Assembly (NCBI GenBank): GCA_947643145.1
Contig: CANRVD010000001.1
Coordinates: 62,001-126,000 of the forward strand
DNA length: 64,000 nucleotides
Reading direction: 5' to 3'
From: an uncultured bacterium
Lineage (GTDB): Bacteria; Bacillota; Clostridia; Lachnospirales; Lachnospiraceae
The notes below the pieces were generated by a model, which was not told the origin of the DNA, made no database searches, and worked only from the letters and a program-made list of their open reading frames with translations. Of the stretch, positions 43,545 through 51,962 are shown piece by piece (within the stretch, counting starts at the first letter, position 1; each line of letters starts with the position of its first letter). Position numbers and translations under genes: made by a program.

Positions 43545-44807
43545 AACTTCGTTACTATTTACACCTGCATCATCTTCCGTACTGACACGCACCAAATCCA
43601 TCTCATCTGGTACTATACTAAATAGCACACGGATTTTCTGCTTCGGATGCGGGCAGCTTTCTATCTCTTTCCCACGGTCATCAAGCATCTTTTCCACCGT
43701 GACCATAAGATTCTCTCCCGCAGGCTTCATTAACTCCACGGTATCGCCCACACTGAATTTGTTTCTCTGCTCCATCAGCGCATATCCTTCTTCGTCCACC
43801 TTCCCCACAAGTCCAAGATAGGTATAACGCTTCACATACGTGTTATTATCATATATCTGTGACTCGTGGGTCGTCGGCCCATAGAAAAAACCTGTTGTAT
43901 ACTGACGGTACGTACACTTCGAAATCTCTTCCATATAATATGCCTTTTTTGACTCATATAGCTTAGGTGATGTAAAATAATCGTCAATTGCCTGACGGTA
44001 TGTCCTCGCCACATCTGCCACATACAGGGCTGTCTTCATACGTCCTTCTATCTTAAAACTGTCTATACCGGCATTCACTAAATCCGGTATATGTTCAATC
44101 ATACACAAATCTTTAGAATTAAAAATGTATGTTCCCCTTTCATTTTCCTCCACCGGCAGAAACTCACCTGGACGGTTTTCTTCCATAATGTAATATTTCC
44201 ACCGGCAGGGATGCGTACATGCCCCCAAATTAGCATCTCTTCCGGTAAAATAATTGCTCAAAAGACAGCGTCCAGAATAGGAGATACACATTGCTCCATG
44301 TACAAAAGTTTCTATCTCTAACTCCTTCGGAATATTTTCACGGATGTCTTTAATTTCTTCCATGGATAATTCCCTTGCTGATACCACACGCCTCGCCCCT
44401 AGCTTATGCCAGAACTGATACGTTGCATAATTGACATTATTGCTCTGTGTACTGATATGCACTTCGATTTCAGGACATACTTCCTTTGCAATGGTAAATA
44501 CTCCTGCATCCGAAATAATCAATGCATCCGGCCCTATTTCCCGCAGCTCTTCAAAATATTTCCTTACTCCCTCTAAATCTCTGTTATGTGCCGTAATATT
44601 CGCCGTAACAAAAACACGTTTTCCATGCATATGCGCAAAATCAATTCCCTCTTTCATTTCCTTCATAGAGAAATTCTTTGCCTTCGCACGAAGTCCATAC
44701 ATCTCACCACCAATATAGACTGCATCTGCACCATATAACACGGCAACTTTTAAGACCTCCAAACTGCTTGCCGGTACCAAAAGCTCCGGTTTCCCATTCT
44801 CTAACAT
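43542..44807 (-). CDS. trhP: peptidase U32-family protein, probable tRNA hydroxylase TrhP
   Basis: 421 residues from the ATG (MLENGKPELLVPASSLEVLK). Seen: U32 signature ETFVHGAMCISYSGRCLLSN followed by ANLGACTHPCRW, GADAVYIGGEMYGLRA near residue 30 and FKIEGRMKTALYVADV. Downstream of a TrmR-like gene with 7 bases overlap, matching yrrM-yrrN/yrrO of B. subtilis, where TrhP makes 5-hydroxyuridine at tRNA wobble U34 using prephenate and TrmR methylates it. That context makes tRNA hydroxylation more likely than proteolysis. Confidence 0.85.
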   Translation of the reverse strand: MLENGKPELLVPASSLEVLKVAVLYGADAVYIGGEMYGLRAKAKNFSMKEMKEGIDFAHMHGKRVFVTANITAHNRDLEGVRKYFEELREIGPDALIISDAGVFTIAKEVCPEIEVHISTQSNNVNYATYQFWHKLGARRVVSARELSMEEIKDIRENIPKELEIETFVHGAMCISYSGRCLLSNYFTGRDANLGACTHPCRWKYYIMEENRPGEFLPVEENERGTYIFNSKDLCMIEHIPDLVNAGIDSFKIEGRMKTALYVADVARTYRQAIDDYFTSPKLYESKKAYYMEEISKCTYRQYTTGFFYGPTTHESQIYDNNTYVKRYTYLGLVGKVDEEGYALMEQRNKFSVGDTVELMKPAGENLMVTVEKMLDDRGKEIESCPHPKQKIRVLFSIVPDEMDLVRVSTEDDAGVNSNEV

Positions 44808-45475
44808 ACTCCTTTTTCCTTTCCATTCCGTAATACAGACAACGCAACACCATCCCCTACCGGAAGAATAACTGTTTCCCACTCTTCTGAATGTGTCAGC
44901 AGATACAGATATTCACGCATTCTCCCATGAATCGTACGGTCTCTTCTGGTAACCGCATAACGCGACTGGATAATATCTCCATCCTGCAGCACATTATCTG
45001 TCACCAGCATACCGCCTTCCACCAGCAGGGAAAGAACTGACGGAAGAAAATGAACATACTGCCCTTTTGCCGCATCCATAAAAATAAAGTCATATTTCTT
45101 TTTTTCCTCCACTAACTGGCAGAGCACTTCTGCTGCATCCCCTTCATACTGCCGGATAACATCTGTTTTCTGATACTTTTTAAAATTCCTTTTTGCTTCT
45201 TTGATACGGGCCGGAACTTTTTCAACCGTATCAAGCACTGCATCTTCCTCCAGACATTCACGCATCAACATACCAGAAAAACCGACTGCAGTACCGATTT
45301 CCAGCACCGCCTTCGGTTTTCTCGTTCGAAGAAGGAAGCATAAAAGCGTTTGCATGGAACGCCTGATAATCGGCACTTCCTTTTCCAGAGCTTCCTTCTC
45401 CACTTCCTTTAAATATTCCGGTATCTGCCAGCTCAGTGAATCAATATAGGTTGTAAGCCTTTCATCAACAATCAT
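44801..45475 (-). CDS. trmR: class I SAM O-methyltransferase, probable TrmR
   Basis: 224 residues. Rossmann methyltransferase with VLEIGTAVGFSGMLM (SAM binding), DFIFMDAAKGQYV (Asp near residue 125) and GMLVTDNVLQDGDI. Looks like caffeoyl-CoA-type O-methyltransferases; the pairing with a U32 protein and the B. subtilis yrrM order suggest TrmR, which methylates 5-hydroxyuridine at tRNA U34 to mo5U. Overlaps trhP by 7 bases. Confidence 0.85.
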   Translation of the reverse strand: MIVDERLTTYIDSLSWQIPEYLKEVEKEALEKEVPIIRRSMQTLLCFLLRTRKPKAVLEIGTAVGFSGMLMRECLEEDAVLDTVEKVPARIKEAKRNFKKYQKTDVIRQYEGDAAEVLCQLVEEKKKYDFIFMDAAKGQYVHFLPSVLSLLVEGGMLVTDNVLQDGDIIQSRYAVTRRDRTIHGRMREYLYLLTHSEEWETVILPVGDGVALSVLRNGKEKGVC

Positions 45476-45538
45476 CGTATTCTCCCATGCCTCACTTTTT
45501 TCGGCTCAAGTGATATAATGAAACTTCAAATTTCCAAT

Positions 45539-45556
45539 CATGCCGGCACAAACAAT
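45539..45556. repeat. GGCATG/TTGTTTGTGCC family repeat, copy 2
   Basis: catgccggcacaaacaat, intergenic, matching 7611..7636 and 46405..46429. Confidence 0.45.
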
Positions 45557-45591
45557 TCGTGAAAGAAGAATCTGCTTGCAGGTTCTTCTCA

Positions 45592-45650
45592 GGCGAAATT
45601 TTAGATTTTCTTGCCAGCCTGTTTTGGCTGGCTTAGAAAATCTTTTCGCC
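45592..45650 (-). terminator. long hairpin after the MltG-like gene
   Basis: ggcgaaa ... agattttct-tgccagcc / ggctggc-agaaaatct ... ttcgcc: a 59-base structure nested in two steps, starting at the base after the stop codon. No clear T-run beyond its base on the minus strand; the pairs themselves are T-rich. Probably terminates or strongly attenuates before trmR. Confidence 0.6.
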
Positions 45651-46043
45651 TTATTCACTTACCGTCAACTCATTAATAATTTCTTCATAATCCATACTGG
45701 TATTTAAAACATAGTTACCGGAACGAAGCTGTAACTGGCTCTGATCCATCAAAGTTGTCCGGATATAGAAACTATATCTGTTAACAATCAGATTTTCTTC
45801 TCTAAGCCTTGTTGCCACCCTAAACATCGTATCTTCTTCATTCACCTGAAAATCCTTATTTTGTCCCGGCTCTTCTGCTGCCGAAACAGAACCAAATACC
45901 TCATAACAAAAACGGTAACTCTGCCTGCAGCAGGATGTGATTCCAACAATTACCAGAAAGACAAGCAGAATTTCCAAAATCCAGACCAGTATATGGTATA
46001 CCAGTTGTAAGGCTACCGGATTTTCATTTCTCTGTTCCTGCAT
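45651..46043 (-). CDS. short MltG/YceG-like membrane protein without catalytic domain
   Basis: 130 residues: an N-terminal TM helix (about 15-40) and a C-terminal domain like the LysM-like subdomain of MltG (MFRVATRLREENLIVNRYSF). Full MltG (about 340 residues) goes on to a lytic transglycosylase domain with an ELTAK motif, absent here. In B. subtilis yrrL (mltG) sits at the same place between yrzB and yrrM, so this is the positional counterpart, reduced in length. May act as a regulatory or recruiting piece. Confidence 0.7.
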   Translation of the reverse strand: MQEQRNENPVALQLVYHILVWILEILLVFLVIVGITSCCRQSYRFCYEVFGSVSAAEEPGQNKDFQVNEEDTMFRVATRLREENLIVNRYSFYIRTTLMDQSQLQLRSGNYVLNTSMDYEEIINELTVSE

Positions 46044-46385
46044 TTATCCCTCCAAAAAATCAGTCTCAATCTGTGCGCCCTCTAAAAAGCACTCCTGAAG
46101 TTCCCTGACCATGCGGCAATACTGGCGTTCTGCCACAAAAAAATCATTTGCCAGTCCATTGTTCTGCAAATCCAGAAATTCATTGCGCAAACTATTGTTT
46201 GCAGAAATTGCATTATTTCCTTCTTCCATCTGCATTGCCACACTTCTTTTCCGAAATTCGCTTACCCGGCGGTACAACTCCGGCTGCGCCTTCATGCGGC
46301 CCAATAAATTTTTATACTGGTTATATTCCTTTGACATCTGAAGCCTTCTTATCAGCTCTCCCATTAATTCTTCTACTTCACTCAT
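46044..46385 (-). CDS. YlbF/YmcA-family regulator
   Basis: 113-residue all-helical protein (SKEYNQYKNLLGRMKAQPEL ... NFLDLQ-type helices). Family members form a complex that speeds RNase Y-dependent mRNA processing and competence or sporulation in B. subtilis. It follows the RNase J gene and is directly adjacent to the MltG-like gene (stop and start abut), so an RNA-turnover link is plausible. Confidence 0.8.
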   Translation of the reverse strand: MSEVEELMGELIRRLQMSKEYNQYKNLLGRMKAQPELYRRVSEFRKRSVAMQMEEGNNAISANNSLRNEFLDLQNNGLANDFFVAERQYCRMVRELQECFLEGAQIETDFLEG

Positions 46386-46404
46386 GAACTATCATCCTTC
46401 CAAA

Positions 46405-46429
46405 CATGCCGGTCTTCGGCACAAACAAT
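46405..46429. repeat. GGCATG/TTGTTTGTGCC family repeat, copy 3
   Basis: catgccggtcttcggcacaa plus acaat: hairpin catgccg-gtctt-cggca and conserved acaaacaat tail, in the leader of the YlbF gene. Confidence 0.5.
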
Positions 46430-46446
46430 GTTACTGTATCACCCGC

Positions 46447-48387
46447 TTACTCTATTTCCATGATGATTGGAAGAATCATAGGATTTCTTTTCATCTTCTT
46501 CCATAAATAGTCACTCAGGCTGTCTTTAATTTCTGTCTTAATTTTTGTCCAGTCTGTAATATTATTATCCAGACAGCGTTCCAGTGCCGCATAAACAATT
46601 CCTTTTGCCTCATCCATCAGGTATTCAGATTCCCTGACATAGACAAAACCTCTGGACACAATATCCGGCCCTGCCAAAAGCTGGTTCGTATATTTCTCCA
46701 GCGTCAGCACAATAATGATTAATCCATTCTCTGAGAGATGCTGTCTGTCACGCAATACAATATTTCCCACATCACCAACGCCAAGTCCGTCTACCATAAT
46801 TCCCTGTGCCTGCACTTTGCCAATCAAGGCAGCCCTGCTCAGACTGATTTCCAACACGTCACCAGACGATAAAATAATGGTATTCTCCTTTGGAATTCCC
46901 ATTTCCTGTGCAAGCTTAGCATGTGCTTTCAGGTGCTGGTACTCTCCATGTACCGGAATCGCATACTGCGGCTTTGTCAAAGCGTAAATCAGCTTGATTT
47001 CTTCCTGACAGGCATGTCCTGAAACATGAGTATCCTGTACAATAACCGTAGCGCCTTTTTCTGACAGCTCATTGATTACCTTTGAAACTGACTTTTCATT
47101 GCCCGGAATTGGACGTGAACTGAAAATCACGGTATCTCCCGGCTCAATAGATACCTTGCGGTGAATGTTGGCCGCCATCCTCGAAAGCGCTGCCATCGCC
47201 TCTCCCTGGCTTCCTGTCGTAATCAGAACCAGCTTCTCCGGTGGATAATTCTTCATCTGCTCCATTTCTATCATAATATTTTTCGGAACATCCAGATATC
47301 CCAGTTCATTTGCTGTGGTAATCACATTTACCATGCTTCTTCCTTCCACAACAACCTTACGTCCATACTTTTCAGCAGAATTGATAATCTGCTGCACGCG
47401 GTCAACATTGGATGCAAATGTTGCAACAATGATCCGGTGCTTTTCATTTTCTGCAAAAATATTATCAAATGTCTTGCCAACCGTCCGCTCTGACATAGTA
47501 AACCCGGGCTTCATAACATTTGTACTATCACCCATCAGTGCAAGCACGCCTTTCTTTCCAAGCTCGCCAAAACGCTGTAAATCTATTGTCTCTCCGTTTA
47601 CCGGTGTATAGTCAATCTTAAAGTCTCCCGTATGCACAACAATTCCTACCGGAGAAAAAATAGCAAGCGCTGCCGCATCGGAAATACTGTGGTTTGTCCG
47701 AATATATTCCACCCGGAAACATCCTAAATTAATAGACTGCCCATAGCTTACTACCTTACGCTTAATCGGCTTTGGAAGTACATGCTCTTTTAGCTTGTTA
47801 TCAATCAGTCCCATTGTCAGCTTTGTTGCATAGACTGGTACATTGATTTCCCGCAGTACATAAGGAAGAGCTCCAATATGGTCCTCATGTCCATGTGTAA
47901 TGACAAAACCTTTTACCTTATCAATATTTTCTTTCAGGTAAGTAATATCTGGAATTACAAGATCAATTCCAAGCATATCATCCTCCGGGAAAGATAATCC
48001 GCAATCCACAACCACAATACTATCTTCATACTCAAAGGCAGTAATATTCATGCCAATCTGCTCTAACCCGCCAAGCGGTATAATTTTGAGTCCTTTGCCA
48101 AATTCAACCGCCTCGTTCTTTTTTGCCCTTGCTGTCCGTACCGCCGGTTTTCTCTCTGCCCTTTCCGCTTGTATCTCCTGCCTGCTGCCTGTGGCTTCCT
48201 CTGCTTCCGCCACTTTAACCGCCGTCTTTCTCGTGGTTGTTCTTCTTGTCGTTCGCTTCACCGGCTCTTTCTTTTCTGCTCCTGCACTTTCTGCCTCAAT
48301 ATTTTTTACCGTTCTTCTAACTACACGCTTCGCTTTTGCAAACCCGTCGCTTAATATTCTGTCCTGATTTTCTGTTTCTCTCTTCAC
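46447..48387 (-). CDS. rnj: ribonuclease J with long basic N-terminal extension
   Basis: 646 residues against about 555 for B. subtilis RNase J1. The first 100 are Lys/Arg/Thr/Ala-rich (KRTTRRTTTRKTAVKVAEAE) and look disordered. The core shows the metallo-beta-lactamase motif FVITHGHEDHIGALPYV, SDAAALAIF, HTGDFKIDYTP, GDSTNVMKPG, and the beta-CASP region TGSQGEAMAAL. Endo- and 5'-3' exonuclease in mRNA decay. Long leader with two hairpins (48471..48565). Confidence 0.93.
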   Translation of the reverse strand: MKRETENQDRILSDGFAKAKRVVRRTVKNIEAESAGAEKKEPVKRTTRRTTTRKTAVKVAEAEEATGSRQEIQAERAERKPAVRTARAKKNEAVEFGKGLKIIPLGGLEQIGMNITAFEYEDSIVVVDCGLSFPEDDMLGIDLVIPDITYLKENIDKVKGFVITHGHEDHIGALPYVLREINVPVYATKLTMGLIDNKLKEHVLPKPIKRKVVSYGQSINLGCFRVEYIRTNHSISDAAALAIFSPVGIVVHTGDFKIDYTPVNGETIDLQRFGELGKKGVLALMGDSTNVMKPGFTMSERTVGKTFDNIFAENEKHRIIVATFASNVDRVQQIINSAEKYGRKVVVEGRSMVNVITTANELGYLDVPKNIMIEMEQMKNYPPEKLVLITTGSQGEAMAALSRMAANIHRKVSIEPGDTVIFSSRPIPGNEKSVSKVINELSEKGATVIVQDTHVSGHACQEEIKLIYALTKPQYAIPVHGEYQHLKAHAKLAQEMGIPKENTIILSSGDVLEISLSRAALIGKVQAQGIMVDGLGVGDVGNIVLRDRQHLSENGLIIIVLTLEKYTNQLLAGPDIVSRGFVYVRESEYLMDEAKGIVYAALERCLDNNITDWTKIKTEIKDSLSDYLWKKMKRNPMILPIIMEIE

Positions 48388-48470
48388 AATTTTTCCTGCC
48401 TTTCTTTTATAAGAAAACAGTATTCTCCCGTTTCCTTTTTTGCTTTTTATTGATATCTATACCTCTCATG

Positions 48471-48565
48471 GGAAGAATGCCGCTTTTGCATTCTTCCGGT
48501 GTGAAAAGAAACGCTTCGACAAAGTGCCCATTGCACTTTGTCGATTTTAGAGTTTCTTTTCACAC
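48471..48565 (-). promoter_or_regulatory. tandem hairpins in the RNase J leader
   Basis: Hairpin 1 (48499..48565): outer arms gtgtgaaaagaaac / gtttcttttcacac (14 bp) and inner arms tcgacaaagtgc / gcactttgtcga (12 bp), all perfect. Hairpin 2 (48471..48497): ggaagaatgc / gcattcttcc. Both lie between yrzB and rnj on the minus strand. Possible RNase III site, attenuator or RNase J autoregulatory element. Confidence 0.7.
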
Positions 48566-48572
48566 TTTTCAC

Positions 48573-48848
48573 TTATATTTCAAAATCCACATCCTCTAAA
48601 AGCTCCGCAAAAATTTTCGAAACTGCTTCAAATTCCGTATCCTCTTCTACCATTTCATATACCGTCTGCTTCTCATCGTCCGTAACTGCACGCATAATAA
48701 AAGCCTCTGCTTCTCCATCTTCTTCATCACTGTCCGCAACTAAGAGATAGTTTTTTCCATTAATCATGGTTTCTTCCAAAACATAAAAAGAAATTTTTTC
48801 ATTATCATCTGTTTCAAATTCAATACGACCGTCCTGTCTTTCTTCCAT
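48573..48848 (-). CDS. yrzB: DUF1292 protein (YrzB-like)
   Basis: 91-residue acidic protein; core IEFETDDNEKISFYVLEETM, then NGKNYLLVADSDEEDGEAEA typical of DUF1292. Cytoplasmic, function unknown. Position between RuvX and RNase J/MltG-like matches yrzB in B. subtilis. Confidence 0.88.
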   Translation of the reverse strand: MEERQDGRIEFETDDNEKISFYVLEETMINGKNYLLVADSDEEDGEAEAFIMRAVTDDEKQTVYEMVEEDTEFEAVSKIFAELLEDVDFEI

Positions 48849-49058
48849 TCAATAGCACCTCATATTATCCAAAAAAAAATACATATAATGCACAAATATA
48901 TTTCCCTTTTTTAATTCATACTACAAAAGCAAAATATATCCGCACACTAATGTAAATTATAGATATTCTAATCCCGCTTCCAGCATCAACAGCTAACCCG
49001 CCAATATTTGTACTGCCTACAGCACAAACCTGCCGTGTATCATTTTCACACAAATCCT
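48849..49058. other. AT-rich spacer between yrzB and ruvX
   Basis: 210 bases without a gene, with an A-run and several short AT repeats. Breaks the compact yrzL-yrrK-yrzB order of Bacillus; a yrzB promoter is likely here but no clear match was seen. Confidence 0.35.
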
Positions 49059-49481
49059 CTACATTTTAAGACTTTCTAAATATCCTTTTAAAATCAGACT
49101 TGCCGCCACCTTATCAACATATTTTTTCCGGTTCTTTTTCGCAACACCACCCTCTTCTAAGACAGTATCTGCCAAAACTGTTGTAAGGCGTTCATCCCAC
49201 AGAATAACTTCCAGACCACTCCTGCGCTCTACCATTGCAGCAAACTCCCTGGTTTTTTCACACCGCTCTCCTTCTTCGTTATTCAGCTTTTTGGGAAGTC
49301 CGATAACTACTTTTTCTACCTGATATTCCTCCATCAGCTCTTCGATGCGCGCCAGCGTCTGACGCAGTTTCTTCTCCCGCTCTCTTTCTATGGTTTCTAT
49401 CGGCTGTGCCGTTAAAAGCAATTCATCACTAATTGCAACCCCTACCGTTTTTGCCCCATAGTCTAAACCCATAATTCTCAT
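49059..49481 (-). CDS. ruvX: RuvX/YqgF Holliday-junction resolvase-like protein
   Basis: 140 residues with the RNase H-like fold: [16 protein letters not shown] at the N-terminus, [13 protein letters not shown] near 55 and [10 protein letters not shown] near 95. Family is linked to rRNA 5' processing or junction resolution. Lies 11 bases after ireB, as yrrK follows yrzL. Confidence 0.94.
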   Translation of the reverse strand: MRIMGLDYGAKTVGVAISDELLLTAQPIETIEREREKKLRQTLARIEELMEEYQVEKVVIGLPKKLNNEEGERCEKTREFAAMVERRSGLEVILWDERLTTVLADTVLEEGGVAKKNRKKYVDKVAASLILKGYLESLKM

Positions 49482-49491
49482 ACATCACCTG

Positions 49492-49758
49492 TTATACTTC
49501 TTTAAAATTATTATTAATATAATCCTCCAACAGCAATTCAATAATCTCATCACGCTCTACGCGGCGAATCAGACTTCTCGCACCCTTATGACTGGTAATA
49601 TAAGTAGGATCTCCTGACATAACATATCCAACAATCTGGTTGACAGGATTATATCCCTTTTCTGTAAGTGCTTCGTAAACCTGCGCAATTACATCCTTAA
49701 CTTCAAACACCTGATCCTTTTGTACTTTAAAGTACTGCGTATTATTAATCTCCTGCAT
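49492..49758 (-). CDS. IreB-family regulatory phosphoprotein (UPF0297)
   Basis: 88 residues (MQEINNTQYFKVQKD ...), matching UPF0297/IreB with VYEALTEKGYNPVNQIVGYV and GDPTYITSHKGARSLIRRVE. In Enterococcus IreB is phosphorylated on Thr by IreK and affects cephalosporin resistance. The start was chosen by family length; GGAGG lies 11 bases upstream, a little far. Confidence 0.92.
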   Translation of the reverse strand: MQEINNTQYFKVQKDQVFEVKDVIAQVYEALTEKGYNPVNQIVGYVMSGDPTYITSHKGARSLIRRVERDEIIELLLEDYINNNFKEV

Positions 49759-49867
49759 AATGGCACTGACCTCCACTCTCAATCACGTACTTTCACCTAT
49801 TTACTATAGTAATATATCTTATTGGAAAAAACAAGTCCATTTTTTCCAATTGCCTTTCCGTTACTAT

Positions 49868-51214
49868 TCAAAACCATTTCCCATGTAATATTCCATCTGT
49901 TATCCAGCCCGAAATATGAACCCTGCACGTTGTATTACACATTTTTTCTGCATTTTCCAGTTCTGCCGCTGGCACACCAATACGGACATATCGTTCATTA
50001 TAACCTACCAGATAATTCTTTCCCTGAATTTCTGTAATTTCTTCAAAAAGAACATCCTCTTCTTTTTCCAGAAAATTTTTCTGGTAAATTTTCTCTAAAT
50101 CTTTTCCAGTATTTAACAGTATATCACTCCGCTCCGCTTTTATACCTTCTTCTAACTGTCCTTCCATTGCATCTGCCATAGTTCCCTGTCTTCTGGAATA
50201 TTTAAACACATGAATCTTTGCAAAACCAGCCTTTTTTGCAAAGCTTAAGGTTGTATAAAATTCCTCTTCCGTCTCCTGTGGAAATCCCACAATAATATCT
50301 GTTGTAATAGCCGGATAATCAAAATATTTTCTAAGGATTGCTAACTTGTCCAAATATTCTTTTGCGGTGTAATGACGGTTCATCCGGCTCAGTGTTTCAT
50401 CACACCCGCTTTGCAGGGACAAATGAAAATGAGGACAGATTTTTGGAATTTCTGACAGTTCCTTTGTAAATTCCTCTGTAATAATCCTTGGCTCCAAAGA
50501 CCCCAGACGGATTCTATCAATCCCATCTGTCTGTGCAATTCTTTTTAAAAGCAGTAAAAGAGGTTTTCCTTCTAATTCCAAAAAGCTCTTTTTCTCTGTA
50601 AAATCTACGCCATAGGAAGATAAATGGATTCCTGTTACAACCACCTCATGGATTCCCGCTGCCGCAAGAGCTTCCACTTCGCCTGCTGCCTCTTCTTCCG
50701 TTTTGCTCTTTAAAGGCCCCCTGACATAAGGAATAATACAATATGTACAGTACTGGTTACAACCATCCTGCACTTTCAAATATGCCCTGGTATGCTTCCT
50801 GTCTAAAACCTGCTCCATGGATTGATTTCCTCCGCCAGATTCCGTAATTTCCCGCAGGCCGGAAGCATCCTTCTGCTCTTTTGCGGCAAGCACTTTTTCT
50901 ACCAGCCTTGGCTTTTCCGCATTTGTTATAAACAAATCAATTACCTCATCCACTTCCCCTTTTTTCTTTGCCGAATCCACATAACAGCCTGCAGCCACTA
51001 CAATCGCTTTTGGATTGGCACGCCTTGCACGATGAAGCATTTTTCTGGACTTTCTGTCCGCAATATTCGTTACGGTACAGGTATTAATCACATAAACATC
51101 TGCCTGCTCCGTAAATGCCACGATGGTATGTCCTGCTTCTTCAAACTGCGCTTTCATTTTTTCCGTTTCATAAGAATTCACTTTGCAGCCTAATGTCAAA
51201 AAACCAACTCTCAC
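49868..51214 (-). CDS. mtaB: tRNA (t6A37) methylthiotransferase MtaB
   Basis: 448 residues, converts t6A to ms2t6A at tRNA position 37. N-terminal UPF0004 domain with GCKVNSYETEKM and YVINTCTVTNIADRKSRK, radical-SAM cluster DGCNQYCTYCIIPYVRG near residue 150, and a C-terminal TRAM-like tail. Adds to the tRNA-modification group with TrhP, TrmR and ThiI. Confidence 0.95.
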   Translation of the reverse strand: MRVGFLTLGCKVNSYETEKMKAQFEEAGHTIVAFTEQADVYVINTCTVTNIADRKSRKMLHRARRANPKAIVVAAGCYVDSAKKKGEVDEVIDLFITNAEKPRLVEKVLAAKEQKDASGLREITESGGGNQSMEQVLDRKHTRAYLKVQDGCNQYCTYCIIPYVRGPLKSKTEEEAAGEVEALAAAGIHEVVVTGIHLSSYGVDFTEKKSFLELEGKPLLLLLKRIAQTDGIDRIRLGSLEPRIITEEFTKELSEIPKICPHFHLSLQSGCDETLSRMNRHYTAKEYLDKLAILRKYFDYPAITTDIIVGFPQETEEEFYTTLSFAKKAGFAKIHVFKYSRRQGTMADAMEGQLEEGIKAERSDILLNTGKDLEKIYQKNFLEKEEDVLFEEITEIQGKNYLVGYNERYVRIGVPAAELENAEKMCNTTCRVHISGWITDGILHGKWF

Positions 51215-51551
51215 AATACATTATCCTTTCTTATCTAAGATTTATTTAAAATGACCGAATGTATTCCATTATTAAAAGTATTCTATTCCTGCCAACAATA
51301 GATTGCAGAAAAGCTTTGCATTCGAAGTGCTTTGCGTTTACCAACGCTGAACGCACAATTTTGCCAAAATCATGCAAAATAGCGCTGTTCACTCGTATTT
51401 TTGACAAAAACCAGTCAAAAATCCTCGACTTTAATGAAGTGTGAACAGTAACTACCAATTTTCTGACCAATTTTTTTGATAGATTGTATATTGACTTTTC
51501 AATTCAAAATGTCTAGTATAGAATTGAAAAAATAAAAGGAGGTAGGTTTTC
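51215..51551. other. intergenic region upstream of the HPr-like gene
   Basis: 337 bases. Contains a partial caatagattgcag repeat (51296..51308) and short inverted segments around 51313-51345. A -10-like tagaat sits near 51515, but a clear promoter was not found. No gene supported. Confidence 0.4.
51296..51308. repeat. caatagattgcag partial repeat
   Basis: Exact 13-base match to the first arm of the caatagatt repeat family; second arm missing. Confidence 0.35.
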
Positions 51552-51785
51552 ATGAAAACAGTACAGATTTCATTAAATTCTATTGATAAGGTAAAAGCAT
51601 TTGTAAACGATGTAACAAAATTTAATACCGATTTCGATTTAGTATCTGGCAGATATGTTATCGATGCAAAATCTATTATGGGTATTTTCAGTCTTGATCT
51701 TTCCAAGCCAATTGATTTGAACATCCATGATGATGATGACATCGACGAAATTCTTGGCATATTAGATCCATACATCGTTAAATAA
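51552..51785 (+). CDS. HPr-like domain protein lacking the phospho-His
   Basis: 77 residues with HPr-like topology (VSGRYVIDAKSIMGIFSLDL is the HPr middle motif). Genuine HPr has a phospho-His near residue 15 (HARPA motif) and a Ser-46 region. Here the corresponding N-terminal segment reads LNSIDKVKAFVNDV with no His. So it cannot work as a PTS carrier; perhaps a regulatory paralog. RBS AAAGGAGG. Followed by a terminator at 51918. Confidence 0.8.
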   Translation: MKTVQISLNSIDKVKAFVNDVTKFNTDFDLVSGRYVIDAKSIMGIFSLDLSKPIDLNIHDDDDIDEILGILDPYIVK

Positions 51786-51843
51786 TTAATTGCATTGCTT
51801 TTCATTATGGGGCATTTTGTATTTGGGGATATTTCAATTTGAA

Positions 51844-51886
51844 CAATAGATTGCAGGCTTTGCCGCAAATCTGTTGTTATAAATTA
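51844..51886. repeat. caatagatt palindromic repeat, copy C
   Basis: caatagattgcaggctttgc through cgcaaatctgttgttataaatta, the best preserved copy with caatagatt-gc / gc-aaatctgttg pairing. Confidence 0.6.
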
Positions 51887-51917
51887 TTATTTGCTACATA
51901 CAATAGAATATAACAGA

Positions 51918-51946
51918 GGACACCAGCACTGACGGTGTCCTTTTTT
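51918..51946 (+). terminator. terminator of the HPr-like gene
   Basis: ggacacc / ggtgtcc stem followed by six T on the plus strand. Confidence 0.82.
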
Positions 51947-51962
51947 CTAATAGGAAAATCCG

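Noticed and set aside
48050..48367. Plus-strand frame opposite the RNase J N-terminal extension
   Set aside because: Shadow of the Lys/Arg/Ala-rich coding sequence; no RBS or family signal.
51452..51868. Minus-strand frame of 138 codons opposite the HPr-like gene
   Set aside because: No RBS, antisense to a gene with a good RBS, promoter context and terminator.
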